A stretch of 64,000 nt of DNA, from contig NZ_NSFV01000003.1 in the NCBI RefSeq assembly GCF_002295115.1, forward strand, positions 434,001 to 498,000, read 5' to 3'. This document shows positions 36,970 to 45,755 of this stretch, one piece after another. This DNA is from Mesorhizobium sp. WSM4311. GTDB lineage: Bacteria; Pseudomonadota; Alphaproteobacteria; Rhizobiales; Rhizobiaceae. How positions within the stretch are numbered: the stretch's first letter is position 1; every line of letters begins with the position of its first letter. The notes under the pieces were generated by a model that searched no databases, had not been told where the DNA came from, and saw only the letters and a list, made by a program, of their open reading frames with translations. The translations under genes were made by a program, and so were the position numbers.

Positions 36970-37409
36970 CCGGCAATGCCTATCAGCAAAGCACCGATCG
37001 CTTCGCCCACCTGTTGATGCGGCAGGCCGCGTGGCCGGCCGCACTCGTTCTGGCCGCGAACATGCTGGCGCCCTTGGCCGCCCGGGCGCGCGGCGCCTTC
37101 GAGACCTTGCCCGCGGCCGTGGCGCTGTCGCTCGCTGCCGTCAGCGCGGTTGCGGTGCTGGCGCTGTCGGCCCTGCTGGCATTCGACGCGCTGCTGTTCC
37201 GGCTGATGGCCAGCCATGACGACGAGGCTTCCGCCGGCGCCGCGGTGGATGACATGTTGGCGCGCATGCGCCTGAAGCCGCTGCCGCCTTCCGCACGTTC
37301 GCTCGACGAACGCATGGCCGGCACGCGCCGGCTGCTGACCAGGCAACGCATAGCCCTTGGCCTGTTCGTGGCGATGCTTCTGGCGGCCGGATTTTGGGCG
37401 CCGCGATGA
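36966..37409 (+). CDS. Small two-helix membrane protein of the lipid operon
   Basis: 147 aa from ATG 36966, overlapping the upstream stop. Two hydrophobic segments are visible (AAWPAALVLAANMLAPLAA and AVALSLAAVSAVAVLALSAL) and a third near the C-terminus (IALGLFVAMLLAAGFWA). The loop between is charged (ARMRLKPLPPSARSLDERMAG). I recognise no family. E. coli ynbABCD has no counterpart that I recall, so it may be a lineage-specific partner or scaffold for the neighbouring enzymes. Confidence 0.65.
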   Translation: MTGNAYQQSTDRFAHLLMRQAAWPAALVLAANMLAPLAARARGAFETLPAAVALSLAAVSAVAVLALSALLAFDALLFRLMASHDDEASAGAAVDDMLARMRLKPLPPSARSLDERMAGTRRLLTRQRIALGLFVAMLLAAGFWAPR

Positions 37410-38068
37410 ACAAGCTCTCGCTCAAGACCTTCACCCTGCTGCAGACGGCGACCTCCGTCGGCCTCTCGGCGCTTGCCTGGGTGGTGACCGGGGTGCGTCC
37501 GATCTGGAATGGCAGTCTGCCGTCGGACAAGCAGCGCATCTATTTCGCCAACCACACGAGCCATGGCGACTTCATCCTTTTGTCGGCGTGCCTCAACGAA
37601 AAGGAGCGCGCGATCACCCATGCCGTGGCTGCCGGCGAATATTGGGGAAAATCGCGGCTGCGCCGCTTCATCGCCGAAGACATGCTGTCGTCCGTGCTCA
37701 TCAACCGGCAATGGACGAAGCCCGAGGAAAACCCGATCGAGATCATGCTGTCGGTTCTCGACCAGGGCCATTCGCTCATCCTGTTTCCCGAGGGCACCCG
37801 CAACATGACCGACGAGCCGCTGCTGCCTTTCCGCTCCGGGCTCTACAATTTGTCGATGGCACGGCCGCAGGTCGAGTTGATCCCGTGCTGGATCGAGAAC
37901 ATGTCGCGCGTGCTGCCCAAGGGCCAGTTCCTGCCGGTCCCGCTTTTATGCCGCGTCGTCTTCGGCGCGCCGGTGGCGATTGCCCCCGGCGAAGAGCGGC
38001 GCGCCTTTCTCGAGCGAGCCCACGCCACGCTTCTGGCGCTCAACCCGCGTCCCGAACGAGACGATTGA
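37406..38068 (+). CDS. PlsC-like 1-acylglycerol-3-phosphate acyltransferase family protein
   Basis: 220 aa. The catalytic acyltransferase motif HxxxxD is NHTSHGDFILL and the glycerol-phosphate-binding motif is LFPEGTRNM. A hydrophobic N-terminus suggests membrane association. Its ATG overlaps the stop of the small membrane protein gene (ATGA) and its stop overlaps the next start (TGATG). It would acylate a lysolipid or lyso-phosphatidate-like acceptor, feeding the CDP-diglyceride synthase encoded next. Housekeeping plsC is expected elsewhere in the genome. Confidence 0.85.
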   Translation: MNKLSLKTFTLLQTATSVGLSALAWVVTGVRPIWNGSLPSDKQRIYFANHTSHGDFILLSACLNEKERAITHAVAAGEYWGKSRLRRFIAEDMLSSVLINRQWTKPEENPIEIMLSVLDQGHSLILFPEGTRNMTDEPLLPFRSGLYNLSMARPQVELIPCWIENMSRVLPKGQFLPVPLLCRVVFGAPVAIAPGEERRAFLERAHATLLALNPRPERDD

Positions 38069-39003
38069 TGCGCCACGACATCTCCATCCTGATCATCGGC
38101 CTGCTGGCGGTGCTGACGACCGCCAGCATCGTGGCCGCGATACTTTCGGCACGGGCGCCGAAGCCACTCAGCTCGACTCTGGTCAATCTCACCCAGCGTA
38201 TCAATGCCTGGTGGGTGATGGTCGCACTGATGACGGTCGCCTTCTTCTTCGGCCGGTACGGCCTGACCATCCTGTTCGCGCTGATTTCCTTCGCCTCCCT
38301 GCGCGAATTCGTGACGCTGACGCACACGAGCCGGAGCGACCATTGGGTGCTGCTCGGCATGTTCGGTATCATCATCCCGTTTCAGTACTGGCTGGTCTGG
38401 ACCGCCTGGTACGGGCTCTTCGTCATCTTCATTCCGGTCTATTGCTTCCTGCTGATGCCGGCCATCACCGCGTTGCATGGCGACACCGAACGCTTTCTCG
38501 AGCGGATCGCCGCGCAGCAATGGGCGGTGATGATCTCCGTCTATTGCGTCAGCCATGTTCCAGCGCTGCTGACGCTCGATGTGCCGGGCTTCGAAGGCCG
38601 CAATTTGTTGCTGATCGCCTTCCTGGTCATCGTCGTGCAAGGCAGCGACGTGCTGCAATACATCTTCGGCAAGCTGTTCGGAAAACACCGGTTTTCGCCG
38701 ACCGTATCGCCGTCGAAAACCTGGGAGGGCCTGATCGGTGGAGTGGTGTCGGCGAGCCTGCTCGGCGCTCTTCTGTCGTTCGTGACGCCATTCACGCCCC
38801 TGCAGGCGGCGTGTGTCGCCTTCGTCGTCTGTTCGATGGGGTTTCTGGGTGGGCTGGTCGCCTCGGCCATCAAGCGCGACCAGGGCGTCAAGGACTGGGG
38901 CCATCTGATAGAAGGCCATGGCGGCATGATGGACCGTACCGACAGCCTGATCTTCGCTGCCCCCATCTTCTTTCACATCGTGCGCTATTTCTGGACGGTC
39001 TGA
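38068..39003 (+). CDS. Phosphatidate cytidylyltransferase family protein (YnbB-like)
   Basis: 311 aa with about eight transmembrane segments. It carries the CdsA signature VSPSKTWEGLIGG and AIKRDQGVKDWGHLIEGHGG followed by MMDRTD, so metal and CTP ligands look intact. It makes CDP-diacylglycerol or a related CDP-lipid from CTP and phosphatidate. The length and position in the cluster match E. coli YnbB. Final gene of the six-gene operon, followed by a palindromic repeat separating it from the convergent btuC gene. Confidence 0.88.
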   Translation: MRHDISILIIGLLAVLTTASIVAAILSARAPKPLSSTLVNLTQRINAWWVMVALMTVAFFFGRYGLTILFALISFASLREFVTLTHTSRSDHWVLLGMFGIIIPFQYWLVWTAWYGLFVIFIPVYCFLLMPAITALHGDTERFLERIAAQQWAVMISVYCVSHVPALLTLDVPGFEGRNLLLIAFLVIVVQGSDVLQYIFGKLFGKHRFSPTVSPSKTWEGLIGGVVSASLLGALLSFVTPFTPLQAACVAFVVCSMGFLGGLVASAIKRDQGVKDWGHLIEGHGGMMDRTDSLIFAAPIFFHIVRYFWTV

Positions 39004-39033
39004 GACGGCAAGCTCTGGCCTCTTTGTTTTAAC

Positions 39034-39077
39034 GCAATTCCGGACGGAAAACCGCTTCACACTTTTCCTGAAATTGC
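39034..39077. repeat. Palindromic repeat between convergent genes
   Basis: GCAATTCCGG (39034) and TTTTCCTGAAATTGC (ending 39077) are imperfect inverted arms around GGAAAACCGCTTC. It separates the convergent lipid operon and cobalamin-uptake operon, the same placement as the copy at 17832. Possibly acts on transcript ends. Confidence 0.5.
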
Positions 39078-39085
39078 TCTTGCGG

Positions 39086-40135
39086 TCAGAGCCGGTTTCT
39101 CACGACCAGCGTGACGACGAAGAAGGCGCCGAGCGAGCTGGTGATGATGCCGATCGGCAGTTCCTGCGGCGGCAGCAGGGTTCGCGCCAGAAGATCGCTT
39201 GCCAGCAACAGCACCGCCCCGAACAGCGCACAGCTGGCGATCAGGCGCAGATGCAAGGGACCGGCCAGCGGCCGCGAGAGATGCGGGATCATAAGCCCGA
39301 CAAAGCCGATGACGCCGGCGACCGAGACGAGAATTGCCGTCGAAAAGGCGGCGACGAGAAACGTCGTCCTGCGCATCCGCGCCACCGGCACGCCAAGGCT
39401 TTCGGCGGCACTTTCACCCGCCAGGAAAGCGTCCAGCCTGCGGTGGTTCCACAGCCCGTAGGCTGCAATCGTGCCGGCGCCCAAGGCGCCCAGCCAGACA
39501 TTGTCCCAGCGCGCCAGCCCGAGCCCGCCCATCGTCCAGAACAGCACCGAATGGGCGGCGCGCTGGTCGCCGGCAAAAACCAGATAGTTGGTCAAGGCCG
39601 TGAACAGGAAGGAGACGGCAAGGCCGGCGAGGATCAGCCGTTCGGGTCCCTGCCCCCTCACCCGCGCGACCAGCAGCAGGACGATGCAGGCGGCCAGTAT
39701 GCCGCCGGTGAAGGCAGCGACCGGCAAGGTCCAGATGCCGAAAGTGTCACCAAAGACGGTGATGACGGAAACGGCACCGGCCGCCGCCCCCGACGACAGG
39801 CCGAACAGGAAGGGATCGGCAAGATCGTTGCGGGTCACCGTCTGCAGCAACGCGCCTGTTATGCCGAGGCCGCCGCCGACACACACCGCCAGGATCGTGC
39901 GCGGCAGCCTGAGATCGACGACGATCTTGCCGACCGGGCCAGACACCTGGTGTTCGTTCAATCCGACGGCCTGGCCAAGCGAGGCGATGACGTCGGTGAG
40001 TGGGATCAGCGTCGAACCATAGGCGATCGACAGCAGCACGAGGCCGACGATCGCCATCGTGCCCGCCACCATCGCTAGCGCGAATGCCTTGTGTCCCGAA
40101 AGCGCGCCGGATTTATGCCCAGGGGCAACAAGCAT
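39086..40135 (-). CDS. btuC: FecCD/BtuC-family ABC transporter permease
   Basis: 349 aa with about ten transmembrane helices. Family blocks: LRLPRTILAVCVGGGLGITGALLQ, NDLADPFLFGLSSGAAAGA, and the ATPase-coupling loop GVIGFVGLMIPHLSRP. It imports cobalamin, or possibly another iron- or cobalt-containing chelate, from the periplasm. Its ATG overlaps the stop of the binding-protein gene (TGATG). Cobalamin specificity is inferred from the riboswitch heading the operon. Confidence 0.88.
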   Translation of the reverse strand: MLVAPGHKSGALSGHKAFALAMVAGTMAIVGLVLLSIAYGSTLIPLTDVIASLGQAVGLNEHQVSGPVGKIVVDLRLPRTILAVCVGGGLGITGALLQTVTRNDLADPFLFGLSSGAAAGAVSVITVFGDTFGIWTLPVAAFTGGILAACIVLLLVARVRGQGPERLILAGLAVSFLFTALTNYLVFAGDQRAAHSVLFWTMGGLGLARWDNVWLGALGAGTIAAYGLWNHRRLDAFLAGESAAESLGVPVARMRRTTFLVAAFSTAILVSVAGVIGFVGLMIPHLSRPLAGPLHLRLIASCALFGAVLLLASDLLARTLLPPQELPIGIITSSLGAFFVVTLVVRNRL

Positions 40136-41082
40136 CAGAACGCTTCCGGATGCATCGCCCTGGCGATCTTGCCGATCGCCTCGATGTTTGCCGGCCCGGG
40201 CGTCAGTTCGGCATAGCGCAGCGCCACGAAGCGCTCGTTCTTGACCGCGTCCGTCTCCTTCATCGCCGGGTGCGCCTTCAAGAAATCGAGCAGTTTCTTG
40301 TAGCCGCCGCCATCCTGGTAATCGAGCAGGATGAGGAACTGCGGATTGCGCGACGCCACGGTTTCCCAGTCCGTGTTGCCCCAGCTGGTGTCCATGTCGG
40401 CCATGATGTTGTCGCCACCCGCCGCCGTGATCATGGCGCTCGGAATGGCGAATTTGCCTGCGGTGAACGGCTTGTCCTCGCCTGAGTCATAAAGGAATAC
40501 CCGCGTCCCCTTTCGGTCGCCAACCTTGGCGATGATTTCCGCGAGTTGCGCCTTCCAGCCGGAGACAAGCTTCTCAGCGTCCGCGTCCTTGCCGAATATC
40601 TTGCCCAGCTTTTCGACGTCGCCATAGAGCAGGTCCATCGAGGCGGCCGAGCGGTTCTTGTCGAGATGGACGCAGCTTTCGGTCAGCACCAGCGTCTTGA
40701 TGCCGTGCGAGGCGAGCGTGTCGGGCGTCACGTCGCCACCCGGCTTCATGCCATAGTACCAGCCGGCGAAGAAGAAATCGGGCTCGACGGCGACGAGGTT
40801 TTCGAGCGTCGGGTATTTGGGCGCCAGTTCCGGGATGGAACCCTGCTCGGCCTTGAACTCGGGGCCGACCTTGTACCATCCGGTGATGCCGGTCAGGCCG
40901 ACGATCGACGGCTGCAGCTTCAGCGCGAAGGCCATTTCGGCCATGTTGAGATCATGGATGACGGCGCGCTTGGGTGGCGCGTCGAAGGTCAGCGGCTTGC
41001 CGCAGCTGTCGACGGTGACCGGGAAGGCGAAGGCTGCCGGGCCCAGCAGCAAGAAGACGAGCGACAGGGCGAGGCGTTTCAC
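40135..41082 (-). CDS. btuF: Periplasmic substrate-binding protein of the cobalamin-type ABC transporter
   Basis: 315 aa from GTG 41082, with AAGGAG about 8 nt upstream. A signal peptide (KRLALSLVFLLLGPAAFAFP) precedes a class III periplasmic-binding fold: VIHDLNMAEMAFALKLQPSIVGLTG, NLVAVEPDFFFAGWYYG and ERFVALRYAELTPGPANIEAI. This clamshell type binds cobalamin, haem or siderophores. The ligand here is inferred as a cobamide from the upstream riboswitch. Confidence 0.85.
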   Translation of the reverse strand: MKRLALSLVFLLLGPAAFAFPVTVDSCGKPLTFDAPPKRAVIHDLNMAEMAFALKLQPSIVGLTGITGWYKVGPEFKAEQGSIPELAPKYPTLENLVAVEPDFFFAGWYYGMKPGGDVTPDTLASHGIKTLVLTESCVHLDKNRSAASMDLLYGDVEKLGKIFGKDADAEKLVSGWKAQLAEIIAKVGDRKGTRVFLYDSGEDKPFTAGKFAIPSAMITAAGGDNIMADMDTSWGNTDWETVASRNPQFLILLDYQDGGGYKKLLDFLKAHPAMKETDAVKNERFVALRYAELTPGPANIEAIGKIARAMHPEAF

Positions 41083-41129
41083 GGATTTTGCTCCTTGGCT
41101 GAACAGTGTAGGATGAGGGATGGGCTCGA

Positions 41130-41914
<785 letters not shown>

Positions 41915-41918
<4 letters not shown>

Positions 41919-42312
41919 CGGCTGTTGCCCGGAAACTTGGCCGGCCCGGGAATGCGGGCCAGTGTCTTGCCGGCCAGTCGCGGCGGACGTTGTCCGGAAT
42001 TGCACCAGCCGTCGGCGAGCGAGGCGTAAAGTCGGGCAAATCGCAGGAGATCGCCGGCGTCGGCCTCGGCGTCGATGGAGCCGAAGAGATAGGAGGCCTT
42101 GCCCGGCGCCTGGAAGGCCACCGTCAGCGGCCGCGCGCAGCCCGCCATGCATTCGACGCCTTCGACCGTGAAGCCATGCGCCACGGCGGGTTCATGGCAG
42201 GCTGCGAGCCGGGAGCGCAAATCGACGCACAGGCTTTCGCCCGACCTGATGCCGGTCGGACGTCGCGGCAAAGCGTGCACACGATGATACGATGATCGAT
42301 GGCGCCGTCCAA
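41915..42312 (-). pseudogene. DUF1636 (2Fe-2S ferredoxin-like) gene with an apparent frameshift
   Basis: Two frames together make one DUF1636 protein. Frame 1, from a TTG at 42312, gives IDHRIIVCTLCRDV, the N-terminal Cys-x2-Cys part. Frame 2, open from a GTG at 42280, continues TGIRSGESLCVDLR... and VECMAGCARPLTVAFQ, then GKASYLFGSIDAEAD, ending at 41915. The shift falls near 42258-42262 and looks like one missing base. Without it the product lacks two of the metal-ligand cysteines. DUF1636 genes are common partners of cobalamin genes in alphaproteobacteria. It could be a real mutation, a sequencing error or programmed slippage. Confidence 0.7.
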
Positions 42313-42417
42313 CTTTCCGTCACTTTCAAAACTGGCGACGGAAGGATGTTGGCGAGCCGGCCGACAAGACCGACGTCCACGCCTCCTCCCGGCACACCCC
42401 GTCCGGTCAACTCAGTT

Positions 42418-42594
42418 GATGGCAGGTCTCCTGGCTCGCGGGTCTCGGCGCAATCCAGCCTTCCCAGCCTTGCCGGCCAGTGGCATGTCGGATCTTGCTC
42501 ACCGCTTACAGTTGCGGGGGCAGCCACGGCCTCGACCTTTTGAGGTCTCACCGTGTTCCCTTTTCACCCCTTGCCTTTCGGCGCGGGGACCATC
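42418..42594 (-). promoter_or_regulatory. Cobalamin (AdoCbl-type) riboswitch
   Basis: Read on the minus strand, the element contains the hallmark blocks in order. These are AAAAGGGAACACGGTG, then GCTGCCCCCGCAACTGTAA with GCGGTGAGC, then GCCACTG, then GGGAAGG, and finally the B12 box AGCCAGGAGACCTGCC. The P1 stem pairs GATGG (near 42594) with CCATC (near 42418). It lies directly upstream of the DUF1636-btuDFC operon, so cobalamin should shut that operon down. The leader between 42417 and 42313 has no clear terminator, so translation-level control is more likely. Confidence 0.95.
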
Positions 42595-42817
42595 ACGCAC
42601 CCACCGTAGATTTCCGTCGATCGCATCGCAATGAGTTTTTTGCGACGCCGTCGCCACATGCTCCATATGTAATAACATTACGTTTGAAGCGATGTTTCGC
42701 GGCGATGTCAACCCCTGTCGTCGCGCAATGCGGCTTCGGCGCGGCTGCGGTTATTCAGCCGCGAGCGGTCACCAGGCAGCAGGCATGACACCTGGCCGCG
42801 GTCGCCGAGGAACCGGC
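42595..42817. other. Intergenic region upstream of the riboswitch
   Basis: 223 bp containing the presumed promoter of the cobalamin operon (minus strand) and the 3' end of the methyltransferase gene. AT-rich sequence around 42660-42690 (CATATGTAATAACATTACG) contains TGTAATAACATTACG, an imperfect palindrome that could be a promoter or regulator site. No gene was recognised. Confidence 0.4.
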
Positions 42818-43465
42818 CTATAGCTTTCTGAAAAAGCCTGACAGAATATTCGGACCCGCTTCGCCCGGCCGCAGTCTGATCCCGTCTTCAAAGCAATTCA
42901 GCGTCACGCATTCGAAGCCGTAATGCGCGAGGAGCGCCACCAGCGAGTCACGGTCGAAATGGTGCACGTGCTCGTTGGGCAGACGCATGCGCCACGCCCG
43001 GAACCACGCTTCGCCGTCGGCGCCGAGTTCACGCCAGCGGCAGTAAGGGACGGCGATGGCCAGGTGGCGGGTCTGAAGGCGGGCGAGGAAACCCAGATCC
43101 GGAATGTGCTCGAGCACGTCGAACATGGCGACGAGATCCCACGAGCCGGCGAGCGCCTCGTCCCAATCGACAAAGCGGACGCCCTCGGGCAGCGGAAATC
43201 TGGTGATGTCGCAGCCGGCACAGTCGGCAACCCCGGTAATTTTGGCGGCCTCGACAAAGGTGCCGGTGCCATAGCCAATCTCCAGCACGGACCGCGGTAG
43301 TTCACCGGTGATCCCCAGCACCCAGCCAAGCCGCTGATAGCCGAGCTTGATGGTCCGGTCGCTCAGATCCTCGTAGTAGGAAATGTACTGCTTGTCGTAT
43401 TTGATCGGTGTGACGTCGATCTGGTGAATCACGCCAAACCGGTCGGCCTCGTAATTATCCAGCAT
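42818..43465 (-). CDS. Class I SAM-dependent methyltransferase-like protein
   Basis: 215 aa. SAM-binding motif I is SVLEIGYGTGTFVEAA and the following acidic region is FVDWDEALAGSWDLVAMFDVLEHI, as in Methyltransf_23-type enzymes acting on sugars, quinones or small metabolites. The N-terminus IDVTPIKYDKQYISYYEDLSD is common in sugar-related methyltransferases. It stands alone with its own promoter; the substrate is unknown. Confidence 0.8.
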   Translation of the reverse strand: MLDNYEADRFGVIHQIDVTPIKYDKQYISYYEDLSDRTIKLGYQRLGWVLGITGELPRSVLEIGYGTGTFVEAAKITGVADCAGCDITRFPLPEGVRFVDWDEALAGSWDLVAMFDVLEHIPDLGFLARLQTRHLAIAVPYCRWRELGADGEAWFRAWRMRLPNEHVHHFDRDSLVALLAHYGFECVTLNCFEDGIRLRPGEAGPNILSGFFRKL

Positions 43466-43574
43466 TCGCGCCCCCTTGGGATTACGGATCCTTACATGAC
43501 GGGGTTAAACGCAAAGTAAGCGACTGGGGTGGCGGGCCGAAGCTGGCACGAGCACGACCAGATCTAGCAATAGC

Positions 43575-43604
43575 AAAAAAGCAAGGCCCCGCGCGGGGCC
43601 CTGC
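43575..43604 (-). terminator. Rho-independent terminator of the sugar ABC operon
   Basis: On the minus strand a GC stem (GGGCCCCG, GCGC loop side, CGGGGCC core, 43581-43604) is followed by TTGCTTTTTT. It lies 35 bp beyond the stop of the substrate-binding-protein gene, the last of the operon. Confidence 0.85.
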
Positions 43605-43638
43605 TGTCTCAACCTCAGCGCCGAGCTCTAATCACCCC

Positions 43639-44628
43639 TCACTTCCCCATCAGCTGCTTGGCATTCTCCGCCGTGATCGCCGTCGTCTCGACCGTTACCG
43701 TCGGCTCCACCGAGGTCGAGCAGTCGAGCAGGATCTTCTTCGACATCTCGATCGCTTCCTTCGCACCCGTCGGGTAGGTGAAGGTTGCCGCCCAGTCGCC
43801 CTTGGCGACGGCCTCGATGCCGCCGGCCGGTCCAGGCAGGCCGTCGGTGCCGATGATCTTGACGTCCTTGCCGGCTCCCTTGGCGGCAAGCAGCGCGCCG
43901 GCCGCCATCATGTCGTTGGAGGCATAGAGCACCTTGATGTCGGGATGCGCCTGCAGCATGGCGGCAAAGGCGGTCTGGGCTTTGTCCGGCACCCAGTCGG
44001 CGGCCTGCTCGGCGACGACCTGGATCTTGGCATTCCCCTTGACGCCGTCCTTGAAGCCGTTCAGCCGCTCCACCGCCGGCGTCGAGCTCGGCAAGCCTTC
44101 CAGCACCGCCGCCTCGCCGCCATCCGGCAGCAAGGTCTTGGCGGTGTATTTGCCGGCCTCGAGCGCAATCTTGTAATTGTCGCCGCCGATGAAGGCGGTG
44201 TAGTCCTTGCCGGGATCGCCGACCGTCTTGCGGTCGAGCTCGATGACCGGGATGCCGGCATCCATGGCGCGCTTCACCGCCGGCGTCAGCGGCGCCGCCT
44301 CGAAGGGCGAGATCAGCAGCAGATCGACTTTCTGGGTGATGAAATTGTCGACCTGCGAGGTCTGCGTGTTGACGTTGCCGGCGCCGTCGGCGATCTGCAG
44401 CGTGAAGCCCGGCACGGCCTTGGCCGCCGCCGTCAGTTCGTCATTGACATGCTGGCGATAGGGTTCGGCGTTGTTGGCCTGCGAGAAGCCGATGATGAAC
44501 TGGCCGTCCTTGGCGCAGGCCTTGACCATCGGGTCGGCGGCCTGGGCGGCTCCTGCAATGCACAGGCCCGCGCCTGCCAGAAGCACGGCATGAAGCGTGT
44601 TCCTCGTTCCTTGTCTTGTGGTTTTCAT
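43639..44628 (-). CDS. Sugar ABC transporter substrate-binding protein (RbsB-like)
   Basis: 329 aa, periplasmic, with a signal peptide ending AGAAQA. Type I binding fold of the Peripla_BP_4 class: IIGFSQANNAEPYRQHVNDEL, DLLLISPFEAAPLTPAVKRA, GIPVIELDRKTVGD, and KVLYASNDMMAAGAL. The ligand is probably a monosaccharide or polyol, but no residue set fixes which one. It begins 71 bp after the permease stop with its own GAGGAGGAG ribosome site, consistent with higher expression of the binding protein. Confidence 0.9.
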   Translation of the reverse strand: MKTTRQGTRNTLHAVLLAGAGLCIAGAAQAADPMVKACAKDGQFIIGFSQANNAEPYRQHVNDELTAAAKAVPGFTLQIADGAGNVNTQTSQVDNFITQKVDLLLISPFEAAPLTPAVKRAMDAGIPVIELDRKTVGDPGKDYTAFIGGDNYKIALEAGKYTAKTLLPDGGEAAVLEGLPSSTPAVERLNGFKDGVKGNAKIQVVAEQAADWVPDKAQTAFAAMLQAHPDIKVLYASNDMMAAGALLAAKGAGKDVKIIGTDGLPGPAGGIEAVAKGDWAATFTYPTGAKEAIEMSKKILLDCSTSVEPTVTVETTAITAENAKQLMGK

Positions 44629-44699
44629 ACTCGCTCTCCTCCTCGTCGGGCCGGGGGGCCAGACCTTGGTTTGACTTCGACTTTGTTGCCGCCTTCCTC

Positions 44700-45755
44700 C
44701 TAACGACCCAACCCCTCGCGGCGGCGAACGAGGGATTGAAGCACCGCCGCCAGCACGATGATCGCGGCGGTCGCGAGCAACTGCATGGCGGGCGTGATGT
44801 TGTTCAGCTGCAGGATGTTGGCGAGCGCGCCGAGCATGATGGTGCCGGCAACGGTGCCGACCATCGAGCCGGCGCCGCCAAACAGGCTTGTGCCGCCGAT
44901 GACCACGGCGGCGATCGCGGTGAGCTCGTAGCCCATGCCGTCATTGGCGCTGCCGAAATTGAACTGGCCGGCATGGACGATGCCGGCAAGGGCCGAGGCA
45001 AAACCGGTGATGGCATAGACCGAGATCTTCACCGTCGAAACGGGCACGCCCGAAATTCGCGCCGCGCGCTCATTGCCGCCAACGGCAAAGACATAGCGGC
45101 CGAAGCGCGTCGTGTTGAGCACGATCGTTGCGATCGCGGCAAAGACGATAAAGACGATGGTGGCGACCGGCACGGTGTTGTTGAACAACCGCTCGCCGAG
45201 GATCGCGAACACCGGCGGTGCCAGGCCCGGTCCGTCGCCATAGGAAATGTTGATGTACTGGTTGCCCGAGACGACCAGCGCCAGGCCGCGCGCCGCCTGC
45301 AGGCCGGCGAGCGTGACGATGAACGGCTCCAGCCGGAAGCGGGTGGAGATGGTGCCCTGGATGGCGCCGAAGACGATGCCCATGATAAGCACGGCGAGGA
45401 TGGTGGGAATGAGCCCGAAGCCACCCGAGATCATCATCGACGCGGTGACGACGCTGGACAGCCCGAGCACCGCGCCAACCGACAGGTCGATGCCGGCGGT
45501 GATGATGACGAAGGTCATGCCGATGGCGATGATGCCGGTCTCCGAGACGGCGCGCACGATGTTGGCGATGTTGTCGGGATCGAGGAACAGGATCTGGCCG
45601 TGCCGGCGCGGCGAGAAGATGATGCCGCCGATCGCCACCACCACCAGGCCGATCAGGCTCTGGAAGCGCACCACAAGGGCGAGCGGATCGCGATGCTTTG
45701 GCGCTGCCGCCGGCACAGCCGGGCTCGCTGCCACCGAAATCTTCTGTTCAGACAT
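44700..45755 (-). CDS. Sugar ABC transporter permease (RbsC-like)
   Basis: 351 aa, about ten transmembrane helices. BPD_transp_2 family blocks include GIDLSVGAVLGLSSVVTASM (the GxDLSVG hallmark), GRYVFAVGGNERAARISGVPV and GGTSLFGGAGSMVGTVAGT. The start overlaps the ATPase stop (TGATG). Forms the membrane channel of the sugar importer. Confidence 0.93.
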   Translation of the reverse strand: MSEQKISVAASPAVPAAAPKHRDPLALVVRFQSLIGLVVVAIGGIIFSPRRHGQILFLDPDNIANIVRAVSETGIIAIGMTFVIITAGIDLSVGAVLGLSSVVTASMMISGGFGLIPTILAVLIMGIVFGAIQGTISTRFRLEPFIVTLAGLQAARGLALVVSGNQYINISYGDGPGLAPPVFAILGERLFNNTVPVATIVFIVFAAIATIVLNTTRFGRYVFAVGGNERAARISGVPVSTVKISVYAITGFASALAGIVHAGQFNFGSANDGMGYELTAIAAVVIGGTSLFGGAGSMVGTVAGTIMLGALANILQLNNITPAMQLLATAAIIVLAAVLQSLVRRREGLGR

